Assembly: GCA_026397725.1 (NCBI GenBank)
Contig: JAPLUI010000320.1
Span: forward strand, 20,093-84,092
DNA: 64,000 nucleotides
Reading direction: 5' to 3'
Source of the DNA: Verrucomicrobiota bacterium
GTDB taxonomy: Bacteria > Verrucomicrobiota > Verrucomicrobiia > Verrucomicrobiales > Akkermansiaceae
Positions 37,815-45,987 of this stretch are shown piece after piece (position 1 is the stretch's first letter; each line of letters opens with the position of its first letter). Under the pieces are notes generated by a model. The model saw nothing but the letters and a program-made list of their open reading frames with translations. It made no database searches and was not told the DNA's origin. Made by a program: the position numbers and the translations under genes.

Positions 37815-39364
37815 GCACGCGGCTGAAAATCGTCTTTCTAACACCCGGCACCGGCGGCTGGTATTGCGGTGCCTGCATGCGCGACAACGCCCTGGCCAAG
37901 TCGCTGCAGGCCGCCGGGCACGAGGTTTCCCTGCTGCCGATGTATCTGCCGCTGCAATTGGACGAGGAGGTGTTAGAAAGAACCGCTGCCGCCCCGGTGT
38001 TTTTCGGCGGGATCAATGTGTTCTTGCAGCAGAAGTTCGCGGTGTTCCGGCACACGCCGCAGTGGCTCTACAAGTTGCTGAACCATCCGCGCTTGCTCCG
38101 CCGCGTCGCCCGCCACAGCCACATGACCTCGGCCCGCGAGCATGGCGCGATGACCCTCGCGATGCTGCGCCTGGACGACCACCGCTTTGGCAAGGAGTTG
38201 GACCAACTCTGCGCCTGGCTGCAACAGGATAGCCCCGACATCCTCTGTCTCTCCACGGCCCTGCAGGCGGGCATGATTCGCGAGTTGAAACGGCGCCTGG
38301 GCGTGAAGGTCCTCTGCTGCTTCCAAGGGGAAGACACCTTTCTCGATGGCTTGCCGCAACCCTACCGCGACGCATGCTGGCGGGACCTGGCCCTGCGAGT
38401 GCGGGACGCCGACACGCTGATTGCGCCAAGCACGTTCTATGCCAACCTCATGCGGCAACGGTTAGGGCCGGCGGCTCTAACCATCGAGGTGATGCCTAAC
38501 GGAATCAACCTGGCCGGCTACGCGCCGCTGCCGGTCAAGCCGGGACCGCCGGTGCTCGGATTCCTGGCGCGGATGACCCGCGAAAAGGGCTTGGAAATCA
38601 TGGTGGAGGCCTTTGTCCATTTGCGGACGGTGCTGGGTCACCCCACCGCGCGGCTGCATCTGGCCGGTGCCGCCACCGCTGACAACCAGCCGCTCATCGA
38701 CTCGCTGCAGCAACGCTTGACAGCGGCCGGACTGAGCGACCAGGTGCGGTGGCAGCCCAACCTGTCCCGTGAGGACAAGGCCGCGATGCTCAGGTCGCTG
38801 ACCTTGTTCTCGGTGCCGGCAACCTATCCGGAGGCCTTCGGATTGTATGTGCTCGAAGCCATGGCGTCCGGAGTGCCCGTGGTACAACCGGCGGCGGCCT
38901 CGTTTCCCGAGATTGTGGCCACGGCGGGCGTCGGGGTGCTGGTGCCCATCGCGGTTCCTAACGACTGGCAGGCCGCAAGGAGCGCGGGCGTCCCGCCCGC
39001 TCCGGCTCGCTTGGCGCGGCCTGATGGGATCACGGGCGGCAAGCCTGGGATGGCAGAGGGCGCATCCTGCCAATCCGCGCAAGAATCGACAGGCCGGATG
39101 CCCGTCGGCCATGCCCGGCAGGAGGCCTATCCTCCGGCCACAGGAACCGTCTTGGGCGTCGCGCCCGCGAGTTTGGAGCCCGGCGCGCTGGCCCAAGCAT
39201 GGCATGATCTGCTGCAACAGCCTGAAAAACTTCGCGAGATGGCGGCAAACAGTCGCCGTGCGGCCGAGGAATTTTACGATGTCGGAGTCATGCGGGACCG
39301 GTTTCTCGCGCTGGCGCGGCACACCCTCGGCACCGCAGAGGACAATCGCAGCGCCTCAGGTTGA
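37811..39364 (+). CDS. GT4-family glycosyltransferase with an internal insertion
   Basis: The 517-residue cytoplasmic enzyme has the two Rossmann domains of GT4: KIVFLTPGTGGWYCGACMRD at the start, EVMPNGINLAGYAP, LGFLARMTREKGLEIMVEAF and the EX7E-type site in TYPEAFGLYVLEAMASGVPV. Near residues 387-447 the usual acceptor-side helix is interrupted by a Gly/Pro/Ala-rich stretch (SAGVPPAPARLARPDGITGG to GRMPVGHARQEA) that reads like a translated intergenic repeat and leaves the frame intact. The enzyme is about 60 residues longer than normal for this reason. Its start overlaps the lipoprotein stop. The acceptor is unknown. Confidence 0.88.
   Translation: MSTRLKIVFLTPGTGGWYCGACMRDNALAKSLQAAGHEVSLLPMYLPLQLDEEVLERTAAAPVFFGGINVFLQQKFAVFRHTPQWLYKLLNHPRLLRRVARHSHMTSAREHGAMTLAMLRLDDHRFGKELDQLCAWLQQDSPDILCLSTALQAGMIRELKRRLGVKVLCCFQGEDTFLDGLPQPYRDACWRDLALRVRDADTLIAPSTFYANLMRQRLGPAALTIEVMPNGINLAGYAPLPVKPGPPVLGFLARMTREKGLEIMVEAFVHLRTVLGHPTARLHLAGAATADNQPLIDSLQQRLTAAGLSDQVRWQPNLSREDKAAMLRSLTLFSVPATYPEAFGLYVLEAMASGVPVVQPAAASFPEIVATAGVGVLVPIAVPNDWQAARSAGVPPAPARLARPDGITGGKPGMAEGASCQSAQESTGRMPVGHARQEAYPPATGTVLGVAPASLEPGALAQAWHDLLQQPEKLREMAANSRRAAEEFYDVGVMRDRFLALARHTLGTAEDNRSASG
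38968..39155 (+). repeat. Repeat inserted in frame in the glycosyltransferase gene
   Basis: The DNA holds cgcgggcgtcccgcccgctc and aggccggatgcccgtcggcc, giving the peptide pattern AGVPPA / TGRMPVGHA that is typical of dispersed GC-rich palindromic repeats of this phylum. It is neutral to the reading frame and lies between two conserved GT4 segments. Confidence 0.65.
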
Positions 39365-39397
39365 CACTTCCCGGAGCACGAATTACCTATCACAACC

Positions 39398-40951
39398 ATG
39401 CCGTTCCTCACCATCGACCAACGCCGCATCGAAGCCAAGCCGGGTGCAACGATCCTGCAAGCCGCACGCTCCGCCGGGATCGAGATCCCGACCTTGTGTT
39501 ACCTCGAGGGCTTTGAAGCGGGTGCCTCGTGCATGGTCTGCGCCGTCAAGCTCAAGCACAACGGGCAGTTCATCCCGGCTTGCGGTTCGCGCGTTGTCGA
39601 TGGCATGGAGGTCGAGCACGACACTCAGGAAGTGCGCGATGCCCGGCGCATGGCGCTCGAACTGTTGTTCAGCGATCACCTCGGCGATTGCCTGTCGCCC
39701 TGCCAGCGGATTTGTCCGGCCCATCTCGGCATTCCCGCCGTGCTCAAACACCTGCGGGCCGGCGATTTCGGCATGGCGGCGGCGGCCGCCCGCCGCGACC
39801 TGGCCCTCGCCGGCATCCTATGCCGCATTTGCCACCGCCCCTGCGAACACGGTTGCCGCCGCAACGTCCATGACGACGCGGTCGCCATCGCCGATCTGGT
39901 GGTCCATGCCATTGATACCGAACTCGCCGCCGGCGAAGCCCGGGTGCCAACCCACCCGCCGCAGCGCCAAGGCCGCATCGCCATCATCGGGTCCGGCTTC
40001 ACCGGCCTGAGCACCGCCTGGTTCCTCACCCAGCAAGGTTACTCCTGCACCGTACTCGACGAGCAGCCGCTGCCTGCCGCAACGATTCGGGCCGCTTTTC
40101 CCGACCTCCCGCCCGGGCTCCTCGACGCCGAACTCCGCCTCCTCGAACGGGCCGGGGTCGAGTTCCGCTGCGCCTCCCGCATCGCCGGAGCAGCCGACCT
40201 CGCCAACCTGACCCGTGAATTCGCTGCGGTCGTGCTTGCCACCGGTCCCGCGACGCACGCGCAAGCCGCCGCCCTCGGGCTGGCCACCGATGGCCACCAT
40301 CTCGCCGCCGACAAGCATTCGATGATGACCTCGCAGGCCGGCGTTTTCGTCGCCGGTCGCGCCGTTCGCCCCGCCGGCCAACCGGTGAACTCCGTTGCCG
40401 ATGGCAAGGCGGCCGCAGTCTGCATCCACCAGTATCTAACAAACCAGCCGGTGACCCGTCCGCCCAAGCCCTTCAGCGTGTTCATGGGCAAGGTGCTTGA
40501 CGGGGAAATGCCTGATTTCCTGCAGGAGGCGAGTGGTGCCGGACGCAGCGATGCCGCGGCGATGGCCGTTGACATCGAGCGTGCCATCGAGGAATCCAAG
40601 CGCTGCGTTCACTGCAATTGCGCCAAGGCGGATGTCTGCAAGTTGCGCCAGCTCGCGATCGACTACGACGTCAATCTGCACCGTTTCAGCAGTGGCGAGC
40701 GGATGCGTTTCCACCGCAACGTCGAGCACCCCCTGGTATGCTTCGAGGCGGGCAAGTGCATCCGCTGTGGCAATTGCATCAAGGTTGCCGGTGATCACCA
40801 GGAAGCGCTCGGCCTGACCTTCGTCGGCCGCGGCTTCGAGGTGCATCTCGGCGTCCCCTTCCATGAATCAATGCGCGACGGTCTGCTGGAGGCCGCCCGC
40901 GCCGCCGTCGCCGCCTGCCCCACCGGAGCCCTGACCCTGCGCGAGGATTGA
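39398..40951 (+). CDS. Iron-sulfur flavoprotein: NuoG-like ferredoxin + GltD-like domain
   Basis: The 517-residue protein begins with a 2Fe-2S domain with Cys34, Cys45, Cys48 and Cys62. A GltD-type 4Fe-4S helical domain follows (CLSPCQRICPAHLGIPAVLK, CRICHRPCEHGCRR). Then comes a Rossmann dinucleotide-binding domain (IAIIGSGFTGLSTAWFL to VFVAGRAVRPAG), which is only about 160 residues and looks shorter than in GltD. The C-terminus has two more Cys clusters (CVHCNCAKADVCKL and CFEAGKCIRCGNCI) as in NuoG/HydA-type subunits. Such proteins pass electrons between NAD(P)H, flavin and Fe-S partners in hydrogenase or dehydrogenase complexes, but no partner subunit is adjacent. It lies 33 nt after the glycosyltransferase. 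Confidence 0.85.
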   Translation: MPFLTIDQRRIEAKPGATILQAARSAGIEIPTLCYLEGFEAGASCMVCAVKLKHNGQFIPACGSRVVDGMEVEHDTQEVRDARRMALELLFSDHLGDCLSPCQRICPAHLGIPAVLKHLRAGDFGMAAAAARRDLALAGILCRICHRPCEHGCRRNVHDDAVAIADLVVHAIDTELAAGEARVPTHPPQRQGRIAIIGSGFTGLSTAWFLTQQGYSCTVLDEQPLPAATIRAAFPDLPPGLLDAELRLLERAGVEFRCASRIAGAADLANLTREFAAVVLATGPATHAQAAALGLATDGHHLAADKHSMMTSQAGVFVAGRAVRPAGQPVNSVADGKAAAVCIHQYLTNQPVTRPPKPFSVFMGKVLDGEMPDFLQEASGAGRSDAAAMAVDIERAIEESKRCVHCNCAKADVCKLRQLAIDYDVNLHRFSSGERMRFHRNVEHPLVCFEAGKCIRCGNCIKVAGDHQEALGLTFVGRGFEVHLGVPFHESMRDGLLEAARAAVAACPTGALTLRED

Positions 40952-41090
40952 TTGATTGATTGATTGCTAGGAAATTGCTTTGGGGGTTGGCACGCATGAC
41001 GTGACAGGCTGCGATACGGGCTGTGCCTCCCGCTCGTTCATGCGCTGGACCCGACAGTTGGCAGATGAGGGTGCCAGTTCCTGTCACATG
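40952..41090. repeat. Tetranucleotide run and reverse SNFLA motif
   Basis: Directly at the stop codon lies a run of gatt units (four or more copies, 40946..40966). It is followed at 40965..40981 by the reverse complement of aaagcaatttcctagca, the motif also found at 25996, 28152 and 46930. Confidence 0.75.
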
Positions 41091-41203
41091 CCACAGCGGT
41101 GTGGTGCGGCGCTTCCCACCGCAGTCCATACCCGCACCGCACCTGCGCGAGCCAAAGTCAGGAGTGCGGTGGGAAGGGCGCAGCCCGCCACCCCGCGATG
41201 GCT
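41091..41203. repeat. Long imperfect hairpin repeat, copy 1
   Basis: The left arm (ccacagcggtgtggtgcggc onward, to about 41130) pairs with the right arm (about 41159..41203, ggagtgcggtgggaagggcg onward to gcgatggct). The same two-arm unit occurs at 50214..50328, and single arms at 44027..44070 and 50653..50693. This is the structure of a MITE- or BIME-like element. Confidence 0.8.
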
Positions 41204-41286
41204 AAACCGTTAGAGCTGCGGGGTTCCCATGAGGCACGCCGAGGATTTCAACATTCAACATTCAACTGGATCTGCCAGGGGCGCTA

Positions 41287-41560
41287 ATGGACAAGTTCGC
41301 TCCCGAAGCCATGAAGGAGGCCTTGCCTGCGCTGGTAAGTGGCGTGTCCATTTCCGGAAGAAACGCAACTCGGACCGCCAAGCTGCCGATTGATTCGTCC
41401 GACGTTGCCAACGCCGATGGTGGCGACGGTAGCGATATCGGCGCCTATGAGATGAATCCGTCGGCGCAAATGTCGATCTTCACGGCGGTGGAGGTCAAGT
41501 TTGACACGACCCTTGGTCACACCTACCGAGTGGAGTCTTCGACAGACATGGTTGGTAGGA
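41287..41560 (+). pseudogene. C-terminal fragment of a choice-of-anchor-type surface protein
   Basis: The frame from 41287 contains the standard end of beta-helix surface proteins: TAKLPIDSSDVANADGGDGS followed by DIGAYEMNPSAQ. It then has the start of a C-terminal anchor domain (FTAVEVKFDTTLGHTYRVES, STDM). The long beta-helix that should precede it is missing, and the sequence after 41560 belongs to a transposase fragment on the other strand. It is the debris of a large secreted protein cut by an insertion. Confidence 0.65.
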
Positions 41561-41696
41561 CCAGTTTCAGGCACTCCTGCGCCATAAGCTCCAACAGCCC
41601 ATGGCGCACCATCGTCCGGATCTGGCCCTGGAAAATTCCCTTGAAATCCTCAATCCCGACTTGCGTCGGGGCCTCAATGCCTATATTTCTTTTCAT
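41523..41696 (-). pseudogene. N-terminal fragment of a transposase, possibly IS256-type
   Basis: From the ATG at 41696 the frame reads KRNIGIEAPTQVGIEDFKGI then FQGQIRTMVRHGLLELMAQE before it runs into the surface-protein fragment. This looks like the start of a Mutator/IS256-family transposase (about 400 residues when intact). The family call is by style only. The junction near 41560 is probably the edge of the insertion that broke the surface-protein gene. Confidence 0.4.
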
Positions 41697-41807
41697 AGTG
41701 CTGGTTGGTTTGAAACGTTTGTTTGACAAACAGACGGGGTCGGTACACCGTCCGATCAACCAGCACTACTTTCTCCTAACATTCACAATTTCACCTTTTC
41801 AAGGACT

Positions 41808-42050
41808 CTAGGGCTTCTTTTCGTCGTATGTCGGCGGTTCCTCGCGCAAGACCAACTCGCCCGCGAGCGCTTTCCGCTGTGCCATCTCCCGCCGGAACTC
41901 CTCGCTCCCGCGCTGGAAATAGGCGATGCGCTCCGCCGTGGACAGGTCTTTGATCTCCTCGTAAATCTGCGCCTGGATGTCGTGTTTCATCTTCACGCAG
42001 TCGATTTGAGGGGCTCCTTCAAATTGTTTCCAAAAGTCGTTCCTATTCAT
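41808..42050 (-). CDS. Small antitoxin-like partner of the PIN protein
   Basis: The 80-residue helical protein (DCVKMKHDIQAQIYEEIKDL, FQRGSEEFRREMAQRKALA) is the type commonly encoded beside this class of PIN proteins in cyanobacteria and PVC bacteria. Its start overlaps the PIN gene end by 8 nt. No DNA-binding fold is obvious; by context it should neutralise the toxin. Confidence 0.7.
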   Translation of the reverse strand: MNRNDFWKQFEGAPQIDCVKMKHDIQAQIYEEIKDLSTAERIAYFQRGSEEFRREMAQRKALAGELVLREEPPTYDEKKP

Positions 42051-42513
42051 CGAGATTCACCTCCTTGGGGCTGATGATTGTGATCACTCCATACCCTTCG
42101 GCCAGATTCACGGCATTGAAAGCGCGAATTCGATCCAGCCGGACGAGATGCTTGAAATTCCACGATACGATGGCATCCGCCCGCGCCACAGTCGCAAAGG
42201 CCACGTGCAGGCAATCCTCATACCATTTTGCCCCGACAACCCCGGCGGCGATGTAGGCATCAGCCAGCAGCGCTATCTCCTCCCTCAGCGGAATCTGTTC
42301 CCGGTGCTCACCGGAAATACCCTCATAGAGAGCACGCACAGGTTCCGGTGCCGTCCTTAACTCTTGCTCCACGGTTGCCGACCAGAGCAGCAGTGCCGTG
42401 CCCTCCATGCAGTAATCCACCACACGGCGCGAATCCACCACCCAGCCCTCCGCCGCATCAAAGCAGCCGCCAAAGACCGAGGTGTCCAGATATAGTCTCC
42501 ATTTCCGTTTCAT
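42043..42513 (-). CDS. PIN-domain toxin
   Basis: The 156-residue protein has the PIN acidic residues: LYLDTSVFGGCFD (first Asp), the Glu in ATVEQELRTAP, Asp in KWYEDCLHVAFATVARADAI, and the SWNFKHLVRLDR end. It begins right at ATG 42513 and ends inside the antitoxin gene by an 8-nt overlap, so the toxin is translated first. It is probably a ribonuclease. Confidence 0.82.
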   Translation of the reverse strand: MKRKWRLYLDTSVFGGCFDAAEGWVVDSRRVVDYCMEGTALLLWSATVEQELRTAPEPVRALYEGISGEHREQIPLREEIALLADAYIAAGVVGAKWYEDCLHVAFATVARADAIVSWNFKHLVRLDRIRAFNAVNLAEGYGVITIISPKEVNLDE

Positions 42514-42689
42514 CGTGGTTCATCCCGCTCCAACGTTTGCGCGCGCTGACTGCGTGCCATGGTCACAGAGCCGATGGCGGTGGTGCTGGCAGGAGCGGTG
42601 CGTGTGGCGGGCATGGTGGTGGCGTCAGGCTAGCGGCTTGAGGCGGCGAGGGAAGGAAAAAGAAATCGGCAACAGGGTATGCGAAGGCA

Positions 42690-42900
42690 AGGACGCCTCG
42701 AAGTGAAGACCAGCGCCTCGACGACCTCGCGGCGGTTCTCCAGCTTGCCCCGGGGTGATAGAAATGCTCGCGGGTGACGATGTGGAAGCGGTTCCAGTAT
42801 TGCTCCAGCGTCCTTTGAAGTCCGGCTTCAGCAGATTGATCCAGGGCACCAACTTGGTCTTGATGCCCTGGCTCTTCAGGGGCGGCGTGACTACTCGCAT
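42690..42900 (-). pseudogene. Collapsed D12-type DNA adenine methylase
   Basis: From ATG 42900 the sequence reads as the start of a Dam/D12-class methylase (PPLKSQGIKTKLVPWINLLK). In a second frame it reads as the end of the same family (LEQYWNRFHIVTREHFYHPG), and in a third frame it continues KLENRREVVEALVFTSRR. So about 200 internal residues, including the DPPY motif, have been deleted and two frameshifts follow. A 30-residue frame at 42891..42983 overlaps its start (TLIVPVRTKTKPRK) and may be a leftover partner gene. Confidence 0.65.
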
Positions 42901-43473
42901 GGGGATGGCGGTTTGCGGGGTTTGGTCTTGGTGCGGACCGGGACGATGAGGGTTTTGTCGGCACCCTTGGCGTATTTCGTCATGCGGCGCGATCATGGGC
43001 GCGATGGGTGCCGTTGTCGAGGACGGGATGCGGGGCCCGGCCGCGCCGGTCGTGCCGGGCACGGCCCGCCCGGATCAGGGACTCTGCATTCCCTGCGGGA
43101 GCGGATGACTGGCCGGCCTGTCCGGAGGTGAAGAGCGGGGGGCGTGGGTACGGCAGCGGCGGGTTGAGGTTGCGCCGAGACGGCGCAATCACGGCCTGCG
43201 GCGAGACGCCGCAGCCACGTATGCTGACGGGCCCCGTTGGGGAAAGCACGAAGCACATGGCATTTCACCCATCAAGATCCCTCCATTCACACCGCCATCC
43301 GGCGGACCAGTGGGCGGACCGAGGCCGGGTCCGCCCTGCCTTTGAGGGAATTGATCGGCGCGGTTGGAGAAGGGGCAGGATGGCACCGATGGAGACGGGA
43401 GGCGGAGGAGCGGCCAGGGAGGGGGCGCGGCGGAGACCGCGCGTTCCAAGCAGAGGATGGCCGCCTCACCAAC
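42901..43473. other. Gene-free region with GC-rich repeat-like sequence
   Basis: Apart from the small frame at 42891..42983 there is no coding signal. Around 43150..43240 lies a GC-rich inverted pattern (gagacggcgcaatcacggcc, then tgcggcgagacgccgcagcc) of the kind found in dispersed intergenic repeats. The long frames here are by-products of GC content. Confidence 0.4.
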
Positions 43474-43731
43474 TCATTTACCGCCGCCGCGCGGTTCGTG
43501 GAAGTCGAGCGGCGGGTCCTCGCGCACCATGAGCACTTCCGGTTCCCCCTGTCGCGCGAGCCAGGTGCGGAGGTCGATGGCGTCCTTCAGATGGGGGCCT
43601 CGGTGCGGATGGGCTGCGGCCCAGCGGCGGGTGTTTTCGCAGAGGCGGCGCACATCGCCGCCGGCTTCGCGGGCCAAGTCATCTTTGGTACGCCAGAGAT
43701 CTTCAAGGATCGGGTTGGGTGTCGCATTCAT
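43474..43731 (-). CDS. Small antitoxin-like protein of a broken PIN pair
   Basis: The 85-residue protein (NPILEDLWRTKDDLAREAGG, DVRRLCENTRRWAAAHP) is of the type that accompanies PIN toxins. It is intact, whereas the toxin gene just upstream has collapsed. It may survive as an orphan antitoxin or be on its way to loss. Confidence 0.65.
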   Translation of the reverse strand: MNATPNPILEDLWRTKDDLAREAGGDVRRLCENTRRWAAAHPHRGPHLKDAIDLRTWLARQGEPEVLMVREDPPLDFHEPRGGGK

Positions 43732-43746
43732 AGGTCCATTCTCCCA

Positions 43747-43860
43747 TCAATTCGAGCAGTCCCGCGATACCTGCTGGTTCCCTGCCACGCTTACGTCTCG
43801 GCTCGGATCCGCCACCAAGAGACTGACGAAACTGGTTTCAATGTAAACGATCTCTTTCAT
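43747..43860 (-). pseudogene. PIN toxin reduced to its ends by internal deletion
   Basis: From ATG 43860 the first 30 residues (KEIVYIETSFVSLLVADPSR then DVSVAGNQQVSRD) are a normal PIN start. The frame then jumps, and a second frame gives ELMGEW just before the antitoxin ATG, which looks like the usual end of the same family. About 100 central residues with the other acidic sites are gone, so the toxin is dead. Confidence 0.65.
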
Positions 43861-44246
43861 GGATGATTCGACAGCGACGGGCGCTCTGAGGGATGGTCTC
43901 AGGAAATCCGGCAAAAGACAGACCAAATTTCCCAGGCCGGCGGCAATTGGGGGAAAGCCCGCCGAAATCCATCGTCTTTCTCGCGCCCGGTGCGGAAGGC
44001 GGCGCGGATTCTCCGAAGCGAAGGTCTGGAGTGCGGTGGGAAGGGCGCAGCCTGCCACCCCGCTTTGGCTACACCGTTAGAGCGGCGGGGTTCCCATGAG
44101 ACACGCCAAAGATTTCAACATTCAACATTCAACTTCCAATGATCAAGTAAGACAAAGAATTGTCACAGCCGCGTCCATTCTTATACTTGAAAATTGAATG
44201 TTGGATGACGGACCGGACCATGGCTTGGCCGCAGCGAGCGCCGGGA
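43861..44246. repeat. Repeat-filled gap: hairpin arm and 64-bp repeat
   Basis: 44027..44070 is a lone right arm of the long hairpin repeat (ggagtgcggtgggaagggcg onward). 44071..44140 carries the module tagagcggcggggttcccatg and a ttcaacattcaacattcaac run. 44144..44207 is nearly identical to 50000..50063. 44211..44250 repeats the module gacggaccggaccatgg + gccgcagcgagcgccgggac, also found near 50172 and 50611. Confidence 0.8.
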
Positions 44247-44378
44247 CTAAGAGTATTGTCTGTTCGATACCTAGGCAAGCACAGGCTCTACCTGAAGTTT
44301 AACAGCGGTGACGCCGGAGAGGTTGACCTTTCATCCGAATTGGATGGCCCGATCTTCCGGCCTCTCCAAGACGATTGA
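44247..44378 (+). pseudogene. DUF2442-type protein fragment
   Basis: The stretch LRVLSVRYLGKHRLYLKFNS then GEVDLSSELDGPIFRPLQD is the first two thirds of a DUF2442 domain, a small protein often linked to toxin-antitoxin loci and phages. It has no start codon of its own, because a repeat abuts it, and it stops before the C-terminal WPNG part. Confidence 0.6.
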
Positions 44379-44531
44379 CACAGTCCTACCAGCCGCTCTT
44401 CAGGCTGCCTGCCACTGGCACCCCTTCTCTCATTCCTCATTGGGCGCGATTTGTCTTGGCAGGCGGCGGGCGGCGGGCGAAACTTGCCGCGTCATTCCAC
44501 CCTCCCATCCCTCCCATCCGGCAGACAGACA

Positions 44532-44990
44532 ATGAGTAGAGAATCCATACCAACATGGTTTTTTGTGCTGGCGGCAGTGAAGCTGGGAAACCGCTACTTG
44601 CTGATCCATGAACGAAAGCACGGACAGCTTTGGTATCTGCCTGCAGGACGAGTCGAGCCTGGCGAGGATTTCATTTCGGCGGCCAAGCGTGAGACACTGG
44701 AAGAAGCCGGGATTCCCATCGAAGTGAACGGTATCGTCAGAATCGAGCATTCCCCCTCTCTGCACGGTTCAAGGGTGCGAGTCATTGTCTCAGCCAAACC
44801 CGTGGATGACACGCTACCGAAGTCAGCACCAGACGAGGAGTCACTTGAGGCCGGTTGGTTCACCGTGGCTCAGATGAGCAACCTGGCCCTGCGAGGCCCC
44901 GACGTCTTGGAAATATGTTCGTATCTTGAGGACGGTGGCCCAATCGCTCCGGTAACCATTCTATCAACTGAAGGTGCATCCTTTGCCTGA
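44532..44990 (+). CDS. NUDIX hydrolase
   Basis: The 152-residue protein has a perfect Nudix box: GRVEPGEDFISAAKRETLEE then AGIPI, matching Gx5Ex7REUxEExGU with its metal-binding glutamates. The family cleaves nucleoside diphosphates linked to another group. The ATG at 44532 puts the box at the usual distance from the start; the open frame upstream is non-coding. No operon partner is present. The substrate cannot be set. Confidence 0.88.
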   Translation: MSRESIPTWFFVLAAVKLGNRYLLIHERKHGQLWYLPAGRVEPGEDFISAAKRETLEEAGIPIEVNGIVRIEHSPSLHGSRVRVIVSAKPVDDTLPKSAPDEESLEAGWFTVAQMSNLALRGPDVLEICSYLEDGGPIAPVTILSTEGASFA

Positions 44991-45120
44991 ATGCGTGGAG
45001 GCCTTCAAAGTCGCCACCCGCCGAAACGCGTGCTTGAGTCTGCTGGAATCAGGCGTTGCGCGTTTTGAGCTGGTTCAACAGCAGGACGACCACACTCGCT
45101 TCGTGCTGGTGAAAGTCTGT
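44986..45120 (+). pseudogene. Antibiotic biosynthesis monooxygenase (ABM) domain fragment
   Basis: The frame reads CVEAFKVATRRNACLSLLES, GVARFELVQQQDDHTRFVLV then KV, the first half of a small ABM-type dimeric beta-barrel protein. Both the N-terminal strand and the second half (His-rich end) are missing. It directly abuts the NUDIX stop. Confidence 0.6.
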
Positions 45121-45362
45121 GTTGGAATGGTCGCGGCCAGCCATTGCGCGTCGGTGCCTGGCTGCGACCCATCCGGCTCACCGCCCTCACGCCAAAGGCA
45201 GCTTGCTGCCGGCTACCATCGCCAATGGCCGTCGCGATGCCGGCAATCCGCCCGCGCATTCACTTGCATGCTCGCTTCAGTCATGCCAACATGTCCGCGT
45301 TCCCCACCCACCCACCCACCCACCCACCCACCCATCCATCCATCCATCCATCCATCATCCCC
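45121..45362. other. Leader region of the cytochrome gene
   Basis: No coding signal is seen. The last 60 bases are a microsatellite, listed separately, that reaches to within 8 nt of the start codon. Confidence 0.5.
45303..45354 (+). repeat. Tetranucleotide microsatellite just upstream of a start codon
   Basis: Eight CCCA units (45303..45334) are followed by five TCCA units (45335..45354) and tcatcccc before ATG 45363. No purine-rich ribosome binding site is possible within the run. Length changes in such a run could alter expression. Confidence 0.9.
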
Positions 45363-45779
45363 ATGAAAACCAACCGAGTCATCCTGGCTGCCATCGCCAC
45401 GGGATTTCTGACTGCCATCCAGCCATTGTTCGGGGCCGCCCAAGCTGCCGCGCAGGGCGACCCGAAACCGGTGACCTACGCCAACGACGTGAAGCCCATC
45501 CTGGATGCCACCTGTGCCACGTGCCACAACGCCGGGAAGCCAAAGGCCGGACTGCAAATGGACAGCCTCGAGGGCGTGCTCAAGGGCACCAAGAAGCGCC
45601 AGCTCGTGGCACCCGGCAAGAGCGCCGACAGCCGTCTGGTGCAACTCGTGGAGTCCGTCGCCGCCGCCGCGAAAGACCCCGACGGCCAGACCCGCGCCTT
45701 GCACAAGAAAGGGGTCAAACCGCTCACTCCCGAGCAGATCAGCCAGCTCAAGGCATGGATCGATCAAGGGGCGAAGTAG
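45363..45779 (+). CDS. Small exported cytochrome c, PSCyt1-type
   Basis: The 138-residue protein has a signal peptide (RVILAAIATGFLTAIQPLFG, cut near AAQAAAQ) and one haem c site in KPILDATCATCHNAGKPKAG (CATCH), followed by LKAWIDQGAK, the typical end of Planctomycete-type single-haem domains. The family transfers electrons in the periplasm and is usually the N-terminal part of larger proteins; here it stands alone. The start is fixed by the signal peptide. Confidence 0.85.
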   Translation: MKTNRVILAAIATGFLTAIQPLFGAAQAAAQGDPKPVTYANDVKPILDATCATCHNAGKPKAGLQMDSLEGVLKGTKKRQLVAPGKSADSRLVQLVESVAAAAKDPDGQTRALHKKGVKPLTPEQISQLKAWIDQGAK

Positions 45780-45987
45780 GTCTTGAGCCCTCCCGGTTCC
45801 GCGTGCCGCTCCGCGCCTCGGCGCTCCCGGTCGCGGTCGATCTGAATCGTCATTTCCTGCATGCCATCGCCTGTCGTGAGGGTGCATGACAAAATACAAG
45901 GGTTGGAGACAGGGGCGCGACTGCGCCGACCCGGCCAACCTCGACTTCATTGGTCACTCCAGTATGCCATGAAACCACCCTCCCGAG
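45780..45987. other. Intergenic region upstream of the group II intron trace
   Basis: No intact gene is seen. A 28-codon frame near 45887 (MTKYKGWRQGRDCADPANLD) is protein-like and may be debris of an intron-encoded protein. Confidence 0.35.

Noticed and set aside
40946..40966. gatt run as a CRISPR or larger tandem array
   Set aside because: Only four or five 4-bp units are present, with no spacers.
43859..44080. 73-codon plus-strand frame
   Set aside because: It crosses a repeat arm and reads as arginine-rich by-product.
45303..45354. CCCA/TCCA run as coding (THPPTHPP peptide)
   Set aside because: The run is upstream of a good signal peptide start; translation of it would be a low-complexity artefact.
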